DNA of 35,414 nt. It comes from a virus. The notes below the pieces were generated by a model, which saw only the letters and a program-made list of their open reading frames with translations, was not told the DNA's origin and did no database searches. Shown here one piece after another: positions 23,035 to 31,423 of this stretch. The stretch covers positions 5,995-41,408 of the IMG/VR virus record IMGVR_UViG_3300003813_000015. One strand, written 5' to 3'. The position numbers were made by a program, and so were the translations under genes. The number at the start of each line of letters is the position of its first letter. The stretch's first letter is position 1.

Positions 23035-23962
23035 GAGCGGTTAGAAGAGTCTTTACGCAGGTATCGATGATCGGGATAGATGCGGAAGCCCCCAAGGAAT
23101 AAAAAGCAATCCTTGCATCACTCGCACCTGCCGTATTTCCGCAGAAAACTCCATAGTTTGCGGTGGTTTGGGTGGGAGCAGTTCCGGTGATTGTGGTGAG
23201 GTTACCGTTAATGTACGGAATCGTCGTAGTAGAACTGTTGTGGTTCATTCCAAAACCATTGGTAGCCGAGAGGGTATTTGTATAGTTCGTAGTGGTACAG
23301 CTAAGACCCATTGAGATTCCGCTACCCACGCCAGTCGGCATCTCTATCCTACCGTCTCCCGAAGTGTTTCCAGACCCCATAAAGAACATGGCCGTTGTTT
23401 TTGTGGGCATGGACGTAGCACAGACGTACATATGCTTGCTTGCGTTTGAGTTGTTAGCGTATCCGGTAATCAAATACTTGTTTCCTGCATTGCCCATAAG
23501 CCCCGTCAGGTAATTGTAGTCTGCCGCAACAAAGTTATTGTTGGTTACAGTACCCGCCAATGGAACTAGCGCACCCGCAATAGACGTTGGCCCGACAAGC
23601 AGGTTTGCCTGTTGGATTGAACTCCATACTCCTGCGTTATTCAGCGATACCAAGAACGTGTTAATCGATATCTGGTTTTGGGCAGAAATAGAAGATCCTG
23701 CGGCGGAAACTGCGTTAAACCAAGTAGTCGAGATAGAATCAAAGATTACTGAACCGCTACCAATGATCAGCCAGTTTGAAGGGTTGGTAGGAACAACCGA
23801 AGAAGTTGCCAAAGAACATTGGTAGATGTTGCCGGAATACCAAACATACTGCCCTGCGGTATAACTCCCGTAAGGTGTCCAAGTGGGGGCTGATGTGACT
23901 GGCGAAGTGTAAATCCCGCCAATCGATGCCCCTAGGGCTAGTTTAAGGCTTAGGGAGGGCAT
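23027..23962 (-). CDS. Tail-associated lectin-like protein, 311 residues
   Basis: Residues about 27-66 (APTWTPYGSYTAGQYVWYSG, then CSLATSSVVPTNPSNWLIIG) resemble the small aromatic carbohydrate-binding module found in chitinases and phage tails. The rest is Ser/Thr/Asn/Gly-rich beta structure ending in ARIAFYSLGASASIPIIDTCVKTLLTAL, as in concanavalin-like tail proteins. It probably contributes to receptor or polysaccharide binding. It overlaps the upstream 715-residue gene by one base and closes the tail-fibre block. Confidence 0.68.
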   Translation of the reverse strand: MPSLSLKLALGASIGGIYTSPVTSAPTWTPYGSYTAGQYVWYSGNIYQCSLATSSVVPTNPSNWLIIGSGSVIFDSISTTWFNAVSAAGSSISAQNQISINTFLVSLNNAGVWSSIQQANLLVGPTSIAGALVPLAGTVTNNNFVAADYNYLTGLMGNAGNKYLITGYANNSNASKHMYVCATSMPTKTTAMFFMGSGNTSGDGRIEMPTGVGSGISMGLSCTTTNYTNTLSATNGFGMNHNSSTTTIPYINGNLTTITGTAPTQTTANYGVFCGNTAGASDARIAFYSLGASASIPIIDTCVKTLLTALV

Positions 23963-26109
23963 TAAGCGTTGTACGCAATAATCGTTCCGCTGGTAAGAGC
24001 AATAGAGGTAATGTTACCGAAGAAAGTAGTTCCAGCCGGTATCGTTACACCCGTCATAGTTGAACCAGTACGAGTTGAATCCGTTAGAGTTGCAAATATG
24101 GTGTTGGTAAGCACTTGGACTGCATAGAAGTTGCCCGTAGCAGATCCAGTTCCTGTGAGAAATGCACTACCGGAGGCGGCGGCGTTATGGTCTTTTACGA
24201 GTAACCTTCCGGCAGAGTCTCCCTGTAATGGTACCGCTTGACCACTTGTGGCAGTTGGAGCAGTGCTATTATACACTGACATAGTAATCTCGTTTTGTAG
24301 TCCTGTCGCGGCAATGGGTGCCGTTTGCCCCGAACGAGCCCTGTCGTATGTTGTTCCATTAAACAGCATCGGAACTTCAGCAGGAAGACCTGTCGCAGAT
24401 TGTGCATCTCCAATGACTTCACGAGCACGATCCATTGAAGACCCGTTCCACAGCCCAGGTGACTCTAGGACGATATTCTGAGAAGAAACTCCATCTTGAG
24501 TTGCGGAACGCTCGATGTAGTAAAGGTTTGTAACCGGATCAAAAATTGCCTCTTCCTCAATTCCGATTCCGTGCGGCAAAAAGCCTGAAATTCCGGGGCC
24601 ATTTGCACTATAGATGTCCCAAGAAGCGGTGGTCTGACCTGCATTTACTACCGCAGACTGCAACGGAACCGTGGCACTTGACCCTGGAACCCATGTGCTA
24701 GAAGAAAACACAGTCTCAGCGGTTGCGCCGCCGGTAAGCCTAATAGCATGACCCGCAGGAATTGTCTGAGCGGCAGATGCCGAAGAGAAAACAAGACTGG
24801 TATTTCCAGCTACACTAGCGGTTATTGGTGCACTTGCGTATCCTTTACCGACCATAGATTGACCTTGGAAAAGTCGTTTTCCAGAAGGTATTCCTGTTGC
24901 TAGTACAGGGCCACCACTGGCATCCTCGTAAACAACGGCACAGGCGGCACCTTGACCCGTGGCTCCAGTAAGCTCGCCGGAGAAAGAACGCTCCATCTCC
25001 AGACCGCCAACTCCGTTATTCAACGATGCGTTCCAGAAAAACATTACTCCAGCCGGAACCCCAGCAGTTGTAGACCCATCAGTTAGGGTAGCATCTTTGG
25101 CTTGATTGTAGGAGTAAGTCGATACGGTGACATTAGCGGCATGGTTATTGTAGAAAATACCGTTAACTGAATTAGTTACGGTATTTACTGAGTTAACATA
25201 AACATACTCTTGGTTTGTGTTTCCGCCATCGACCAAAAGGATAGACCCAGGTTGAATAGTTCCGGTTGCTCCTCGGAAGGTAAAAGACAAAGCCGCCAAA
25301 GTCACGTTCTGTGGGAGATTGTTTCCATTGATTGCTCCGCTGGTGACTGTCGTAGACATTAAGGCGGAGGCAAGCTGTTGAGACCCAGTAGCCACGCCTC
25401 TAGAAGGGATATTATCAAATCCGGTACTCCGCTGACGATCGATTGTGCCAGCAGGGTTAAGAACTTGAGCAACTCCCCCCGTCAAGATACCATAACCCGT
25501 CCCAGTAGTGGTGTTATCTTGGTTATGAAAAGCAGAAACGGTTACCTTATTGGAGGTGTTGACTCCATCTGATATCTGACTGACAAGAGTGCTTGTCAGT
25601 TGTTTGTAAATTGAAGATAGCCACCCTAGTACACCCGACCCTGACCCTAGGTTTTGCCCTGTGATTGCAGATCCAGAGTTTGTATTTCCCGCAATCGTAT
25701 TGAGATAGTTGATTTCAGTAGCCTGATTTGTTGCGGTAGCGGCACCTGTAGGGAGAGGCAAACTACTTGCGGTTACCGGAATAGCAGTAGCATCGCTGGA
25801 ACTAACCAAAGAAACATTCTGGGTTGCAGGAAAAGTTACATTGGCGGTTACCGTTGTCGGGGCATTCGTGGTCTTTACTCCATCATCATAAGCGATATAA
25901 AGTCCGTCATTCGATCCCGGAGCAGTAGCCAACGTGATTACCGAATTTGTTCCTTGGACGTAACTTGTGGCGGCGGGGCCGGCCACTGAATAAAGCACTG
26001 TTCCGGTACTTACATCCGATATCAAAGTAACCTGAGACAAAGGTACATTAACACCTGTAAGAGTTACTTGGTTTCCAGATACGGAATATGAGGTTGCGAT
26101 TTGTTTCAT
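23962..26109 (-). CDS. Phage tail protein, 715 residues
   Basis: This is a beta-rich, Ser/Thr/Gly/Asn-rich protein with no Cys clusters or enzyme motif. The segments MLFNGTTYDRARS and SPGLWNGSSMDRARE repeat the WNGTxYDR pattern common in phage tail proteins. The C-terminus (about 645-715, FYAVQVLTNTIFATLTD; IPAGTTFFGNITSIALTSG; IIAYNA) is a phage structural ending I have seen on other tail proteins. It overlaps the upstream gene by four bases (ATGA) and the downstream by one, so it is translationally coupled. Its exact place in the tail is unknown. Confidence 0.72.
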   Translation of the reverse strand: MKQIATSYSVSGNQVTLTGVNVPLSQVTLISDVSTGTVLYSVAGPAATSYVQGTNSVITLATAPGSNDGLYIAYDDGVKTTNAPTTVTANVTFPATQNVSLVSSSDATAIPVTASSLPLPTGAATATNQATEINYLNTIAGNTNSGSAITGQNLGSGSGVLGWLSSIYKQLTSTLVSQISDGVNTSNKVTVSAFHNQDNTTTGTGYGILTGGVAQVLNPAGTIDRQRSTGFDNIPSRGVATGSQQLASALMSTTVTSGAINGNNLPQNVTLAALSFTFRGATGTIQPGSILLVDGGNTNQEYVYVNSVNTVTNSVNGIFYNNHAANVTVSTYSYNQAKDATLTDGSTTAGVPAGVMFFWNASLNNGVGGLEMERSFSGELTGATGQGAACAVVYEDASGGPVLATGIPSGKRLFQGQSMVGKGYASAPITASVAGNTSLVFSSASAAQTIPAGHAIRLTGGATAETVFSSSTWVPGSSATVPLQSAVVNAGQTTASWDIYSANGPGISGFLPHGIGIEEEAIFDPVTNLYYIERSATQDGVSSQNIVLESPGLWNGSSMDRAREVIGDAQSATGLPAEVPMLFNGTTYDRARSGQTAPIAATGLQNEITMSVYNSTAPTATSGQAVPLQGDSAGRLLVKDHNAAASGSAFLTGTGSATGNFYAVQVLTNTIFATLTDSTRTGSTMTGVTIPAGTTFFGNITSIALTSGTIIAYNA

Positions 26110-26336
26110 AGAGCTACAGAAAAAGCGATGGCTTGTGATTGGGTAATACCTGCGGGTATGCCAAAGTTAATTGACTGATTAGGGGCATTTCCAGTTATGG
26201 AAACCGTAGGATTAGAACTAAGTGGCAATAGAGTTATCGAGGCGTTTTGCAAATTGTTAACAAAAACACCTGAGTCAACCACAATCGTCTCAGTGCTTAC
26301 TAGATCTTGAAATGTGACGTTTACGGCTCCGCTCAT
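26106..26336 (-). CDS. Small tail protein with NAPNQ-type module, 76 residues
   Basis: The product is short and hydrophobic with VSITGNAPNQSINFGIPAG (about 46-64). This module closely parallels LTGTAPNQVLNLGVPQN in the 207-residue protein two genes upstream. It resembles short tail or collagen-like attachment segments in phage fibres. It lies between the 109- and 715-residue genes with a one-base gap and a four-base overlap. It may be a piece of a formerly larger fibre gene. Confidence 0.65.
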   Translation of the reverse strand: MSGAVNVTFQDLVSTETIVVDSGVFVNNLQNASITLLPLSSNPTVSITGNAPNQSINFGIPAGITQSQAIAFSVAL

Positions 26337-26337
26337 A

Positions 26338-26667
26338 CTATTTATCTAAGTTGACTATGCCTCTAAGGTAGCGGCTATGTGCTCCGTTGTAGGGATACTG
26401 AAGCCAGACTTCAAAGTAAGGCTTGCTGTAAATAATAGAAGAGCTTGCGGTGGCAGAAAGGGTGAAGATAGCTCGTCCTACGGTTGAGGAATCCAAAGTA
26501 ACTGCAAAAGAAGAAATAGGATTCGCATCCCCTTCTTTTGCATAAATAGGCGCAGTAATCGTTATTCCGGTAAGATTAAGCGGATTTCCGTTCTGATCCG
26601 AGAATACAAGGCCGAAGTTGTAGTCAGCACCCTTGTCAAAGATAAGATTGTAGATGGCGGATGGCAT
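26338..26667 (-). CDS. Baseplate/tail-fibre-like protein, 109 residues
   Basis: The product (MPSAIYNLIFDKGADYNFGL; NPLNLTGITITAPIYAKEGD; YFEVWLQYPYNGAHSRYLRGIVNLDK) has the beta-sandwich pattern of small phage proteins resembling the N-terminal domain of baseplate upper proteins, which dock fibres. The frame is open to 26697, but ATG 26667 is preferred: it lies just after the previous gene's stop, and the shorter start gives the family-like N-terminus. Confidence 0.65.
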   Translation of the reverse strand: MPSAIYNLIFDKGADYNFGLVFSDQNGNPLNLTGITITAPIYAKEGDANPISSFAVTLDSSTVGRAIFTLSATASSSIIYSKPYFEVWLQYPYNGAHSRYLRGIVNLDK

Positions 26668-26668
26668 A

Positions 26669-27292
26669 CTAATTAGAATAAACCACAAAGTTCCCAAAAA
26701 GAGGCTTGCTGATTAACAGCGCTCCGGTGGATGAAGCGGTATAAAAAGATACAACAAATCCGGTAGTGCTTACGCTCTGTATGTTTGCCCACCCTTGACC
26801 CGTAACTAAAACCGCATAATTTGTATTATTTAGAGGAGTTGTGAATGTTATGCTGTAGGCTTGATATGTAGGATATGGAAGCGAGGAGATAGGTACTGTG
26901 CTAATTGATCCAAAGTTATATCCACCTCCTTTAGTTAATGCGCCTCCCCCAAGAGGATTAGTAAAAGAACCCCACGAAGCGGGTATTAAAGAAGCCAAAG
27001 TAGAACCAGCTTGAGGCGCAGAGGCGGTAGCGGCATTACCCGTTGTGCTGTTTGAAAGAACAATGGAAGAATTATCCACAATCTGCCCTAGGGCATTAGC
27101 ACCTAGGATGTTCACGCTGATCGGAACAGATGCTCCGTTAATCTGAGTTGGGCCTACAGGAACAGAGGCGGCAGAGCTTACGTTCTGGGGAACCCCAAGA
27201 TTCAAAACCTGATTAGGTGCTGTTCCTGTAAGGCTTGCAGTTGCCTTAGAGCCAGGAGCTAAAGGTGTGATTGTTCCTATGGAAATGCTCAT
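26669..27292 (-). CDS. Tail fibre-like protein, 207 residues
   Basis: It begins with a short module (LAPGSKATASLTGTAPNQVLNLGVPQN), shared with the 76-residue protein, and continues with Ser/Ala/Gly-rich sequence. A C-terminal beta domain (about 140-207: YQAYSITFTTPLNNTNYAVLVTG, WANIQSVSTTGFVVSF) resembles the tip domain of many phage fibres (the "NxxYAV..." type). Its ATG overlaps the upstream stop by one base. It probably forms part of the host-recognition apparatus. Confidence 0.7.
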   Translation of the reverse strand: MSISIGTITPLAPGSKATASLTGTAPNQVLNLGVPQNVSSAASVPVGPTQINGASVPISVNILGANALGQIVDNSSIVLSNSTTGNAATASAPQAGSTLASLIPASWGSFTNPLGGGALTKGGGYNFGSISTVPISSLPYPTYQAYSITFTTPLNNTNYAVLVTGQGWANIQSVSTTGFVVSFYTASSTGALLISKPLFGNFVVYSN

Positions 27293-28245
27293 TATGCTTT
27301 GATGCAGTAGAGCATCGCAATGTTGGAGGGGCGTGTTTCCGCGGCAGTCCTAGGAGTGCCATTGGTTCCGTCAGTCGTGGGACTTGTAACCGTTACGGTA
27401 CCCGCTCCATTATACGTTACATTAACGCCGTTAATTCCGTATTGACTGTTATTGATTCCGTAATTGTTAAAAGAGGTTACTCCTATTCCAGGCGCAGGAT
27501 TCGCGTTTGTTGTGGCGGAATGGTAGTGACCTTGCAGAGCATCTGTTTGCTTAGTTCCAAAAGCGGCAGAATTCCCTCCATAACCCCTGATGAATTGCCC
27601 TTGGAGATCCGGCACGTTGAATGTGGTCGATCCGTCGCCTTGCCCATAAGGGCTTGCAGTAGTTCCTAGCGCAGTCCAGAGAGCCGAATAGGTGCTCCTA
27701 GAATAGGCGGTTCCATCGCAGATCAACCAACCAGAAGGTGTAGTATTGAAAGCAAACGGAAGTATTGCTCCGCTAGGTATGGCTTGAGCCGCCGTCGGTA
27801 GCGTCAAGGACGTACCATCACCGTAGAACTTGGTAGCGGTAACGGCACCAGGGACAGTTAAAGCTCCCTGCGTAGTCCAGCTAGGTGCTCCAGCCGATAA
27901 AAGACCAGGAGTAACTGCTCCTAGGGCAATCGTAGATGTGGTGACTGCGCCGGTAGCAATCGCATTGGTATTTACCGCACCAGTAGCAATAGCACTAGCA
28001 GAGATAGCACCGTTGGCAACCGTCGGAGTATTCCAGCTCCCGTTAGAGTATACGTTAAGGGTATTGGCTCCGGTGTTGTACCAAAGAGCCGTTCCATCAG
28101 TAGGGACACCAACGGAAGTAGGCTGAACAAACAACTGCCTAGATGATGGAGGAGCGGATAAGTATGAGGAAAGAAGATTAAGGAGAGCCTGTGGAGTACC
28201 AGGAAAATTCGTTCCAGTAGGTAAGGTTCCGGGGATTAAGGCCAT
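27292..28245 (-). CDS. Tail collar-domain fibre protein, 317 residues
   Basis: Residues about 157-230 carry the phage tail collar signature: PSGAILPFAFNTTPSGW, LICDGTAYSRSTYSALW, SPYGQGDGSTTFNVPDLQG, QFIRGYGG. The end (TRPSNIAMLYCIKA) is also typical. Upstream are short imperfect repeats of the form NTNAIATGAVTTSTIALGAV (about 92-113). Such proteins form short tail fibres that contact the host surface. It starts after a clear TAATAACC promoter with a leader of about five bases. Confidence 0.88.
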   Translation of the reverse strand: MALIPGTLPTGTNFPGTPQALLNLLSSYLSAPPSSRQLFVQPTSVGVPTDGTALWYNTGANTLNVYSNGSWNTPTVANGAISASAIATGAVNTNAIATGAVTTSTIALGAVTPGLLSAGAPSWTTQGALTVPGAVTATKFYGDGTSLTLPTAAQAIPSGAILPFAFNTTPSGWLICDGTAYSRSTYSALWTALGTTASPYGQGDGSTTFNVPDLQGQFIRGYGGNSAAFGTKQTDALQGHYHSATTNANPAPGIGVTSFNNYGINNSQYGINGVNVTYNGAGTVTVTSPTTDGTNGTPRTAAETRPSNIAMLYCIKA

Positions 28246-28285
28246 AGGTTATGAGGTTATTACACTAGGGTAGAGTTACAAGCAA
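28246..28285 (-). promoter_or_regulatory. Sigma70-like promoter, near-leaderless
   Basis: Read on the - strand: TTGCTT (28285-28280), 17 bases, TAATAA (28262-28257), then CCTCATA. The predicted start is A28250, leaving AACCT before ATG 28245. It would serve the tail-fibre block. Confidence 0.68.
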
Positions 28286-28287
28286 GA

Positions 28288-30924
28288 TCATATCGATCCT
28301 CCTCCGACTGGCTCTACGATCTCTAGAGCATGGAGCATTAAACGACCCAGACGGGCATGGCCTGTCCAAGAAAGTTGAAAATTAAAATCATACCCTAGGG
28401 CAGAAGGTTTTGAGCTATAAGTATTGGCTGTAGCGTCTGCTGAAGATGTTGGGTAGGAAGGAGCTGGTAGCCTTAGTTGCGGTGCATATCCGTCAGAAAG
28501 TGTGGGATAGAGTGCGTAATTGCCAGGTACCGTCTCAGAATTTGAAGTCTTAGTAATCGTTGCCCAAGGAATCCAACTAGGCCAATCGTCAGGTCTATAC
28601 GACACGCTTCCGATTACCGATCTGTTTGGGCCTCCTTCTATGGAGTCAAACCAGAGATCAAGCCGGATCAGCTTTTTCAAAGCCATATTTTCGTTAAAAT
28701 TGTATGCTCTGGTTATCAGGGTACTTGTAATTGGAATTGGCCCTTGAGTACCTAAGTCGCACTCACCAGTTTCAACGATCTCCCAGAGTCCTACTCCAGG
28801 TGTGCCTACTGACGTTGTATTGTAGGAAAGGAAAAATGCTCTCTTAACACCAGCATCATTACCTCCAAAGATCCTAAGAATGTTCTGCCCTGTCCAAACG
28901 CCATCGAACGCCGGTTTCGCAGTTCCGCTTAGATGCCCGTTTGCAACCGCCCTAAAATCCAAAGCGACAATTCCTCGATAGTAAATAGGAAGCGTGCTGA
29001 TGGACGACGGGTCTCCGGCTTGGGGAGGAAATTGTTCAGGCAGGCAAGTCATCAACAGCCTGTCGTTGTGGTAAAGGAAAGAAACGTTTCCCAGCAACCA
29101 GGTAGTATCTTGTTTTAGAATGGGATCAATTTCTGCTGATATAGGTACCTGACCATACCCCGTAAACTCGGCTCGTGCGCTTCGATATGACCGTATACCA
29201 TTTCCATCCAAAGACCGGAAAAATAAGTCCCCGTTTACAATAGCCGTGCTATCGGAAACAGCTCCAATGTCTCGATAGAGAACTCGTTGAAATCCAGGTG
29301 TTTGACTCCAAAGAGATCGTTCTACAGCTACCGCAATGGAAGCCGCGCCTCGATTGCAAAGAACGACCAAGTCACCCTGACCCGTCGAAGTATCCTGCAA
29401 GGGGACAAAGTTCATAGTGACAATGGTTCCTAGATCAGCAGGGATGGATAGGTTTCCCCCTTCGGCTAGGAACGTAGTCTCTGTAAAATTCAAAAGATCA
29501 GTATCTTGACCGGAGTTTGTCAGAGTTACAGTTCCTCCGGTACCAAACCCGTAAGCATAGCCATCTACCGCAATCGTAAATGCCGTAGAATTTAAGATCT
29601 GCTGAACCACAAAAGTTCCGTTCAAAGCGGCTGTTGTAGTAGTTCCCTGAATCGTTACGACGCTATCCACAGAAAACCCATGAGGTGTTGCAGTTGACAC
29701 CGTGACATAGCCAGGGAACCCATAGTTCACCATAAGATTACCAACAGGTAATGTCGTGCCTGCCGGCACTTGATACGTTATGGTAGTAGGAGTTGTGGGG
29801 GTTCCTGCAACAAATGTCCCTAGGGCACCATTTGAAACATCCAAGGTATTATCGCTAGAAACTAAAAAACTAGCTCCAGGAACTACAGGCATCTGAACTC
29901 CAGAAAGTGTGCACGTTGCAATCGGTTGGCTTATCGAAAGTTTTCCTACCGGAGCATTTGTTCCATTAGGTACAGGATAGGTAATTGTCGTGGCGTTTGC
30001 AGTTGATGCCACAATAAAATTGGCTTCTAAAACTGCATTCGTAGAGTCGTTTGAATTGTTACTGGTGATGTAAAATACGCTACCGGCGGTGAACGGGAGC
30101 CCTGTACCTGTCAATGTGCAGGTTGTTCCAGTTACCGAAGCAGTTACAGGGTAGCTTGTAGGTTGTACTATGGAGGCAGTTACCTTGAAAGAAGGTGGAG
30201 TAATTGAGGAAATGTTTACCGAAGCAGAACTTCCGCTGTAGATAAGATCCCCTGCGGTAATCTGTGTACCATCAGAGTTTGCAACAAAAAGACGACCTTG
30301 ACCAAAGGCCATCTGCTTTCCTACTGGTACTACATTAACTCCATTCCCAAATGCAGTTGAGGGTCTTAACTGATACCCATCGTAGATTTGAGGAGTATCA
30401 TATCCATTCTGTATAATCAAAAATCTACCTGCCTGACACATATAGACAGGCAAAGAAGGATTGAGGAACTTGATAGCCCCGGTCGAATCTAAATTGAGAA
30501 CAAAACAACTTCTAGCGGCAAAGTTAAGAGCCACAATAACGCCGCTACTGACAACAATTACTTGGGCAGGATTTCCAAAACGAGGATCGTTGTAAAAATA
30601 TACTCCTTGAAAATTAAGTGCTTGTTGGACGAACAGGTTGTATCTGCTCGATGATGTGGTGACTCCGTATCCGGCAATCGTTATTTGATCTCCAAGTACC
30701 GTAGATTCTAGCTGTCCGTTGTCTCCACGAACAGATGGCCTCCAAAAAGAAGGAGGGATCTCGTTGAAAATCGGACGGGTCTTTGCACCAAGTCCGTCTC
30801 GGAAAGAGACGTTCTCAGCATACCAAACGGAAGTAGGAGGCACCAGAGGCGGAAGGCGACTGCCATCCATACCATCTGGTAACCCCCTGAATCCGTCGGT
30901 AAGACGCTTCGGATCGGTGATCAT
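28288..30924 (-). CDS. Large tail protein, nozzle candidate, 878 residues
   Basis: The N-terminus (LTDGFRGLPDGMDGSRLPPL; WYAENVSFRDGLGAKTRP) and central VVLCNRGAASIAVAVERSLW / VSFLYHNDRLLMTC segments suggest a beta-propeller-like podovirus tail nozzle or stabilisation protein, the role of T7 gp12. Residues about 255-405 are two tandem beta modules (TCTLTGTGLPFTAG...TITYPVPNGTNAPVGKL and TCTLSGVQMPVVPG...TITYQVPAGTTLPVGNL), and about 408-465 a third (TATPHGFSVDSVVTIQG). It lies next to capsid genes. No enzyme motif is seen. The leader contains a 14-base perfect palindrome. The nozzle call is inference. Confidence 0.65.
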   Translation of the reverse strand: MITDPKRLTDGFRGLPDGMDGSRLPPLVPPTSVWYAENVSFRDGLGAKTRPIFNEIPPSFWRPSVRGDNGQLESTVLGDQITIAGYGVTTSSSRYNLFVQQALNFQGVYFYNDPRFGNPAQVIVVSSGVIVALNFAARSCFVLNLDSTGAIKFLNPSLPVYMCQAGRFLIIQNGYDTPQIYDGYQLRPSTAFGNGVNVVPVGKQMAFGQGRLFVANSDGTQITAGDLIYSGSSASVNISSITPPSFKVTASIVQPTSYPVTASVTGTTCTLTGTGLPFTAGSVFYITSNNSNDSTNAVLEANFIVASTANATTITYPVPNGTNAPVGKLSISQPIATCTLSGVQMPVVPGASFLVSSDNTLDVSNGALGTFVAGTPTTPTTITYQVPAGTTLPVGNLMVNYGFPGYVTVSTATPHGFSVDSVVTIQGTTTTAALNGTFVVQQILNSTAFTIAVDGYAYGFGTGGTVTLTNSGQDTDLLNFTETTFLAEGGNLSIPADLGTIVTMNFVPLQDTSTGQGDLVVLCNRGAASIAVAVERSLWSQTPGFQRVLYRDIGAVSDSTAIVNGDLFFRSLDGNGIRSYRSARAEFTGYGQVPISAEIDPILKQDTTWLLGNVSFLYHNDRLLMTCLPEQFPPQAGDPSSISTLPIYYRGIVALDFRAVANGHLSGTAKPAFDGVWTGQNILRIFGGNDAGVKRAFFLSYNTTSVGTPGVGLWEIVETGECDLGTQGPIPITSTLITRAYNFNENMALKKLIRLDLWFDSIEGGPNRSVIGSVSYRPDDWPSWIPWATITKTSNSETVPGNYALYPTLSDGYAPQLRLPAPSYPTSSADATANTYSSKPSALGYDFNFQLSWTGHARLGRLMLHALEIVEPVGGGSI

Positions 30925-30927
30925 TGA

Positions 30928-30941
30928 GATCCCCTAGGGGA
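30928..30941. repeat. 14-base perfect palindrome ATCCCCTAGGGGAT
   Basis: An extended member of the CCCTAGGG family, lying between the stop of the acidic protein gene and the ATG of the 878-residue gene, four to seventeen bases before the start codon. It could bind a dimeric regulator or simply be one more iteration of the palindrome. Confidence 0.7.
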
Positions 30942-31295
30942 TTATTTATTCATCCCTTTCTTTTTCAGACCGCCCATGACGGCTTTCAAGAAATCGCCAT
31001 CCTCACCCTGATCAGCTTCGTCTTCACTAGGCTGGGTGCTTGTTGCGCTTTCCTGATCCTCGTTCATTTCAGCTTCATGCTGATCTTCTTCAGGGGACTG
31101 GTCTTGATCTTCCATCATCTCCTGTTTTGCGTCGTGCATCACAGGCATACCATCGATGGCATCAAGCTGAAGAACCCCGTCAGCCTGCATACGCAGAGTG
31201 GCGAGAGCCTCGAAGGTATCACCCTCTTTGGCGTTATCGGGAGGGGTGAAGCCTTTTGGGGCTGGGAATTCAATGACCTTATTGTCGTCTTCCAT
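30942..31295 (-). CDS. Acidic hypothetical protein, 117 residues
   Basis: The product starts MEDDNKVIEFPAPKGFTPPD, has a helical segment (DTFEALATLRMQADGVLQL), an Asp/Glu/Gln-rich acidic region (about 55-100), and a basic end FLKAVMGGLKKKGMNK. It resembles small phage virion-region proteins; I cannot name it. The frame is open to ATG 31346, which would add MKPHKSLLIIGIAAKKP; I prefer 31295 because of its AACCTATG context, as at 22994 and 28245, and because the extra hydrophobic residues do not suit this acidic protein. It follows the capsid gene after a strong hairpin. Confidence 0.65.
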   Translation of the reverse strand: MEDDNKVIEFPAPKGFTPPDNAKEGDTFEALATLRMQADGVLQLDAIDGMPVMHDAKQEMMEDQDQSPEEDQHEAEMNEDQESATSTQPSEDEADQGEDGDFLKAVMGGLKKKGMNK

Positions 31296-31355
31296 AGGTT
31301 TTTTTGCGGCGATGCCGATGATCAAAAGTGATTTGTGAGGTTTCATAAGTAGAAG

Positions 31356-31415
31356 GCCCCTCCACCTGGCTACCCTAGGGCTTTGTAGGCTCTAGGGCAG
31401 TTGAGGTAGAGGGGC
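31356..31415 (-). terminator. Hairpin after the major capsid gene (terminator or attenuator)
   Basis: In - strand RNA, GCCCCTCTACCT (31415-31404) pairs with AGGTGGAGGGGC (31367-31356): 12 pairs with a single U-G wobble. On the other strand the same position would be an A-C mismatch, so the structure is tuned for the - strand message. The 36-base loop holds CCCTAGGG and CCCTAGAG, which could pair further. No U-run follows, so it may reduce rather than stop transcription into tail genes, keeping capsid protein in excess. Confidence 0.6.
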
Positions 31416-31423
31416 TGTTCTAA

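Noticed and set aside
31296-31346. Longer start for the acidic protein at ATG 31346
   Set aside because: It adds a hydrophobic segment unlike the rest and has no Shine-Dalgarno sequence, while 31295 has the ACCTATG context. The choice is not certain.
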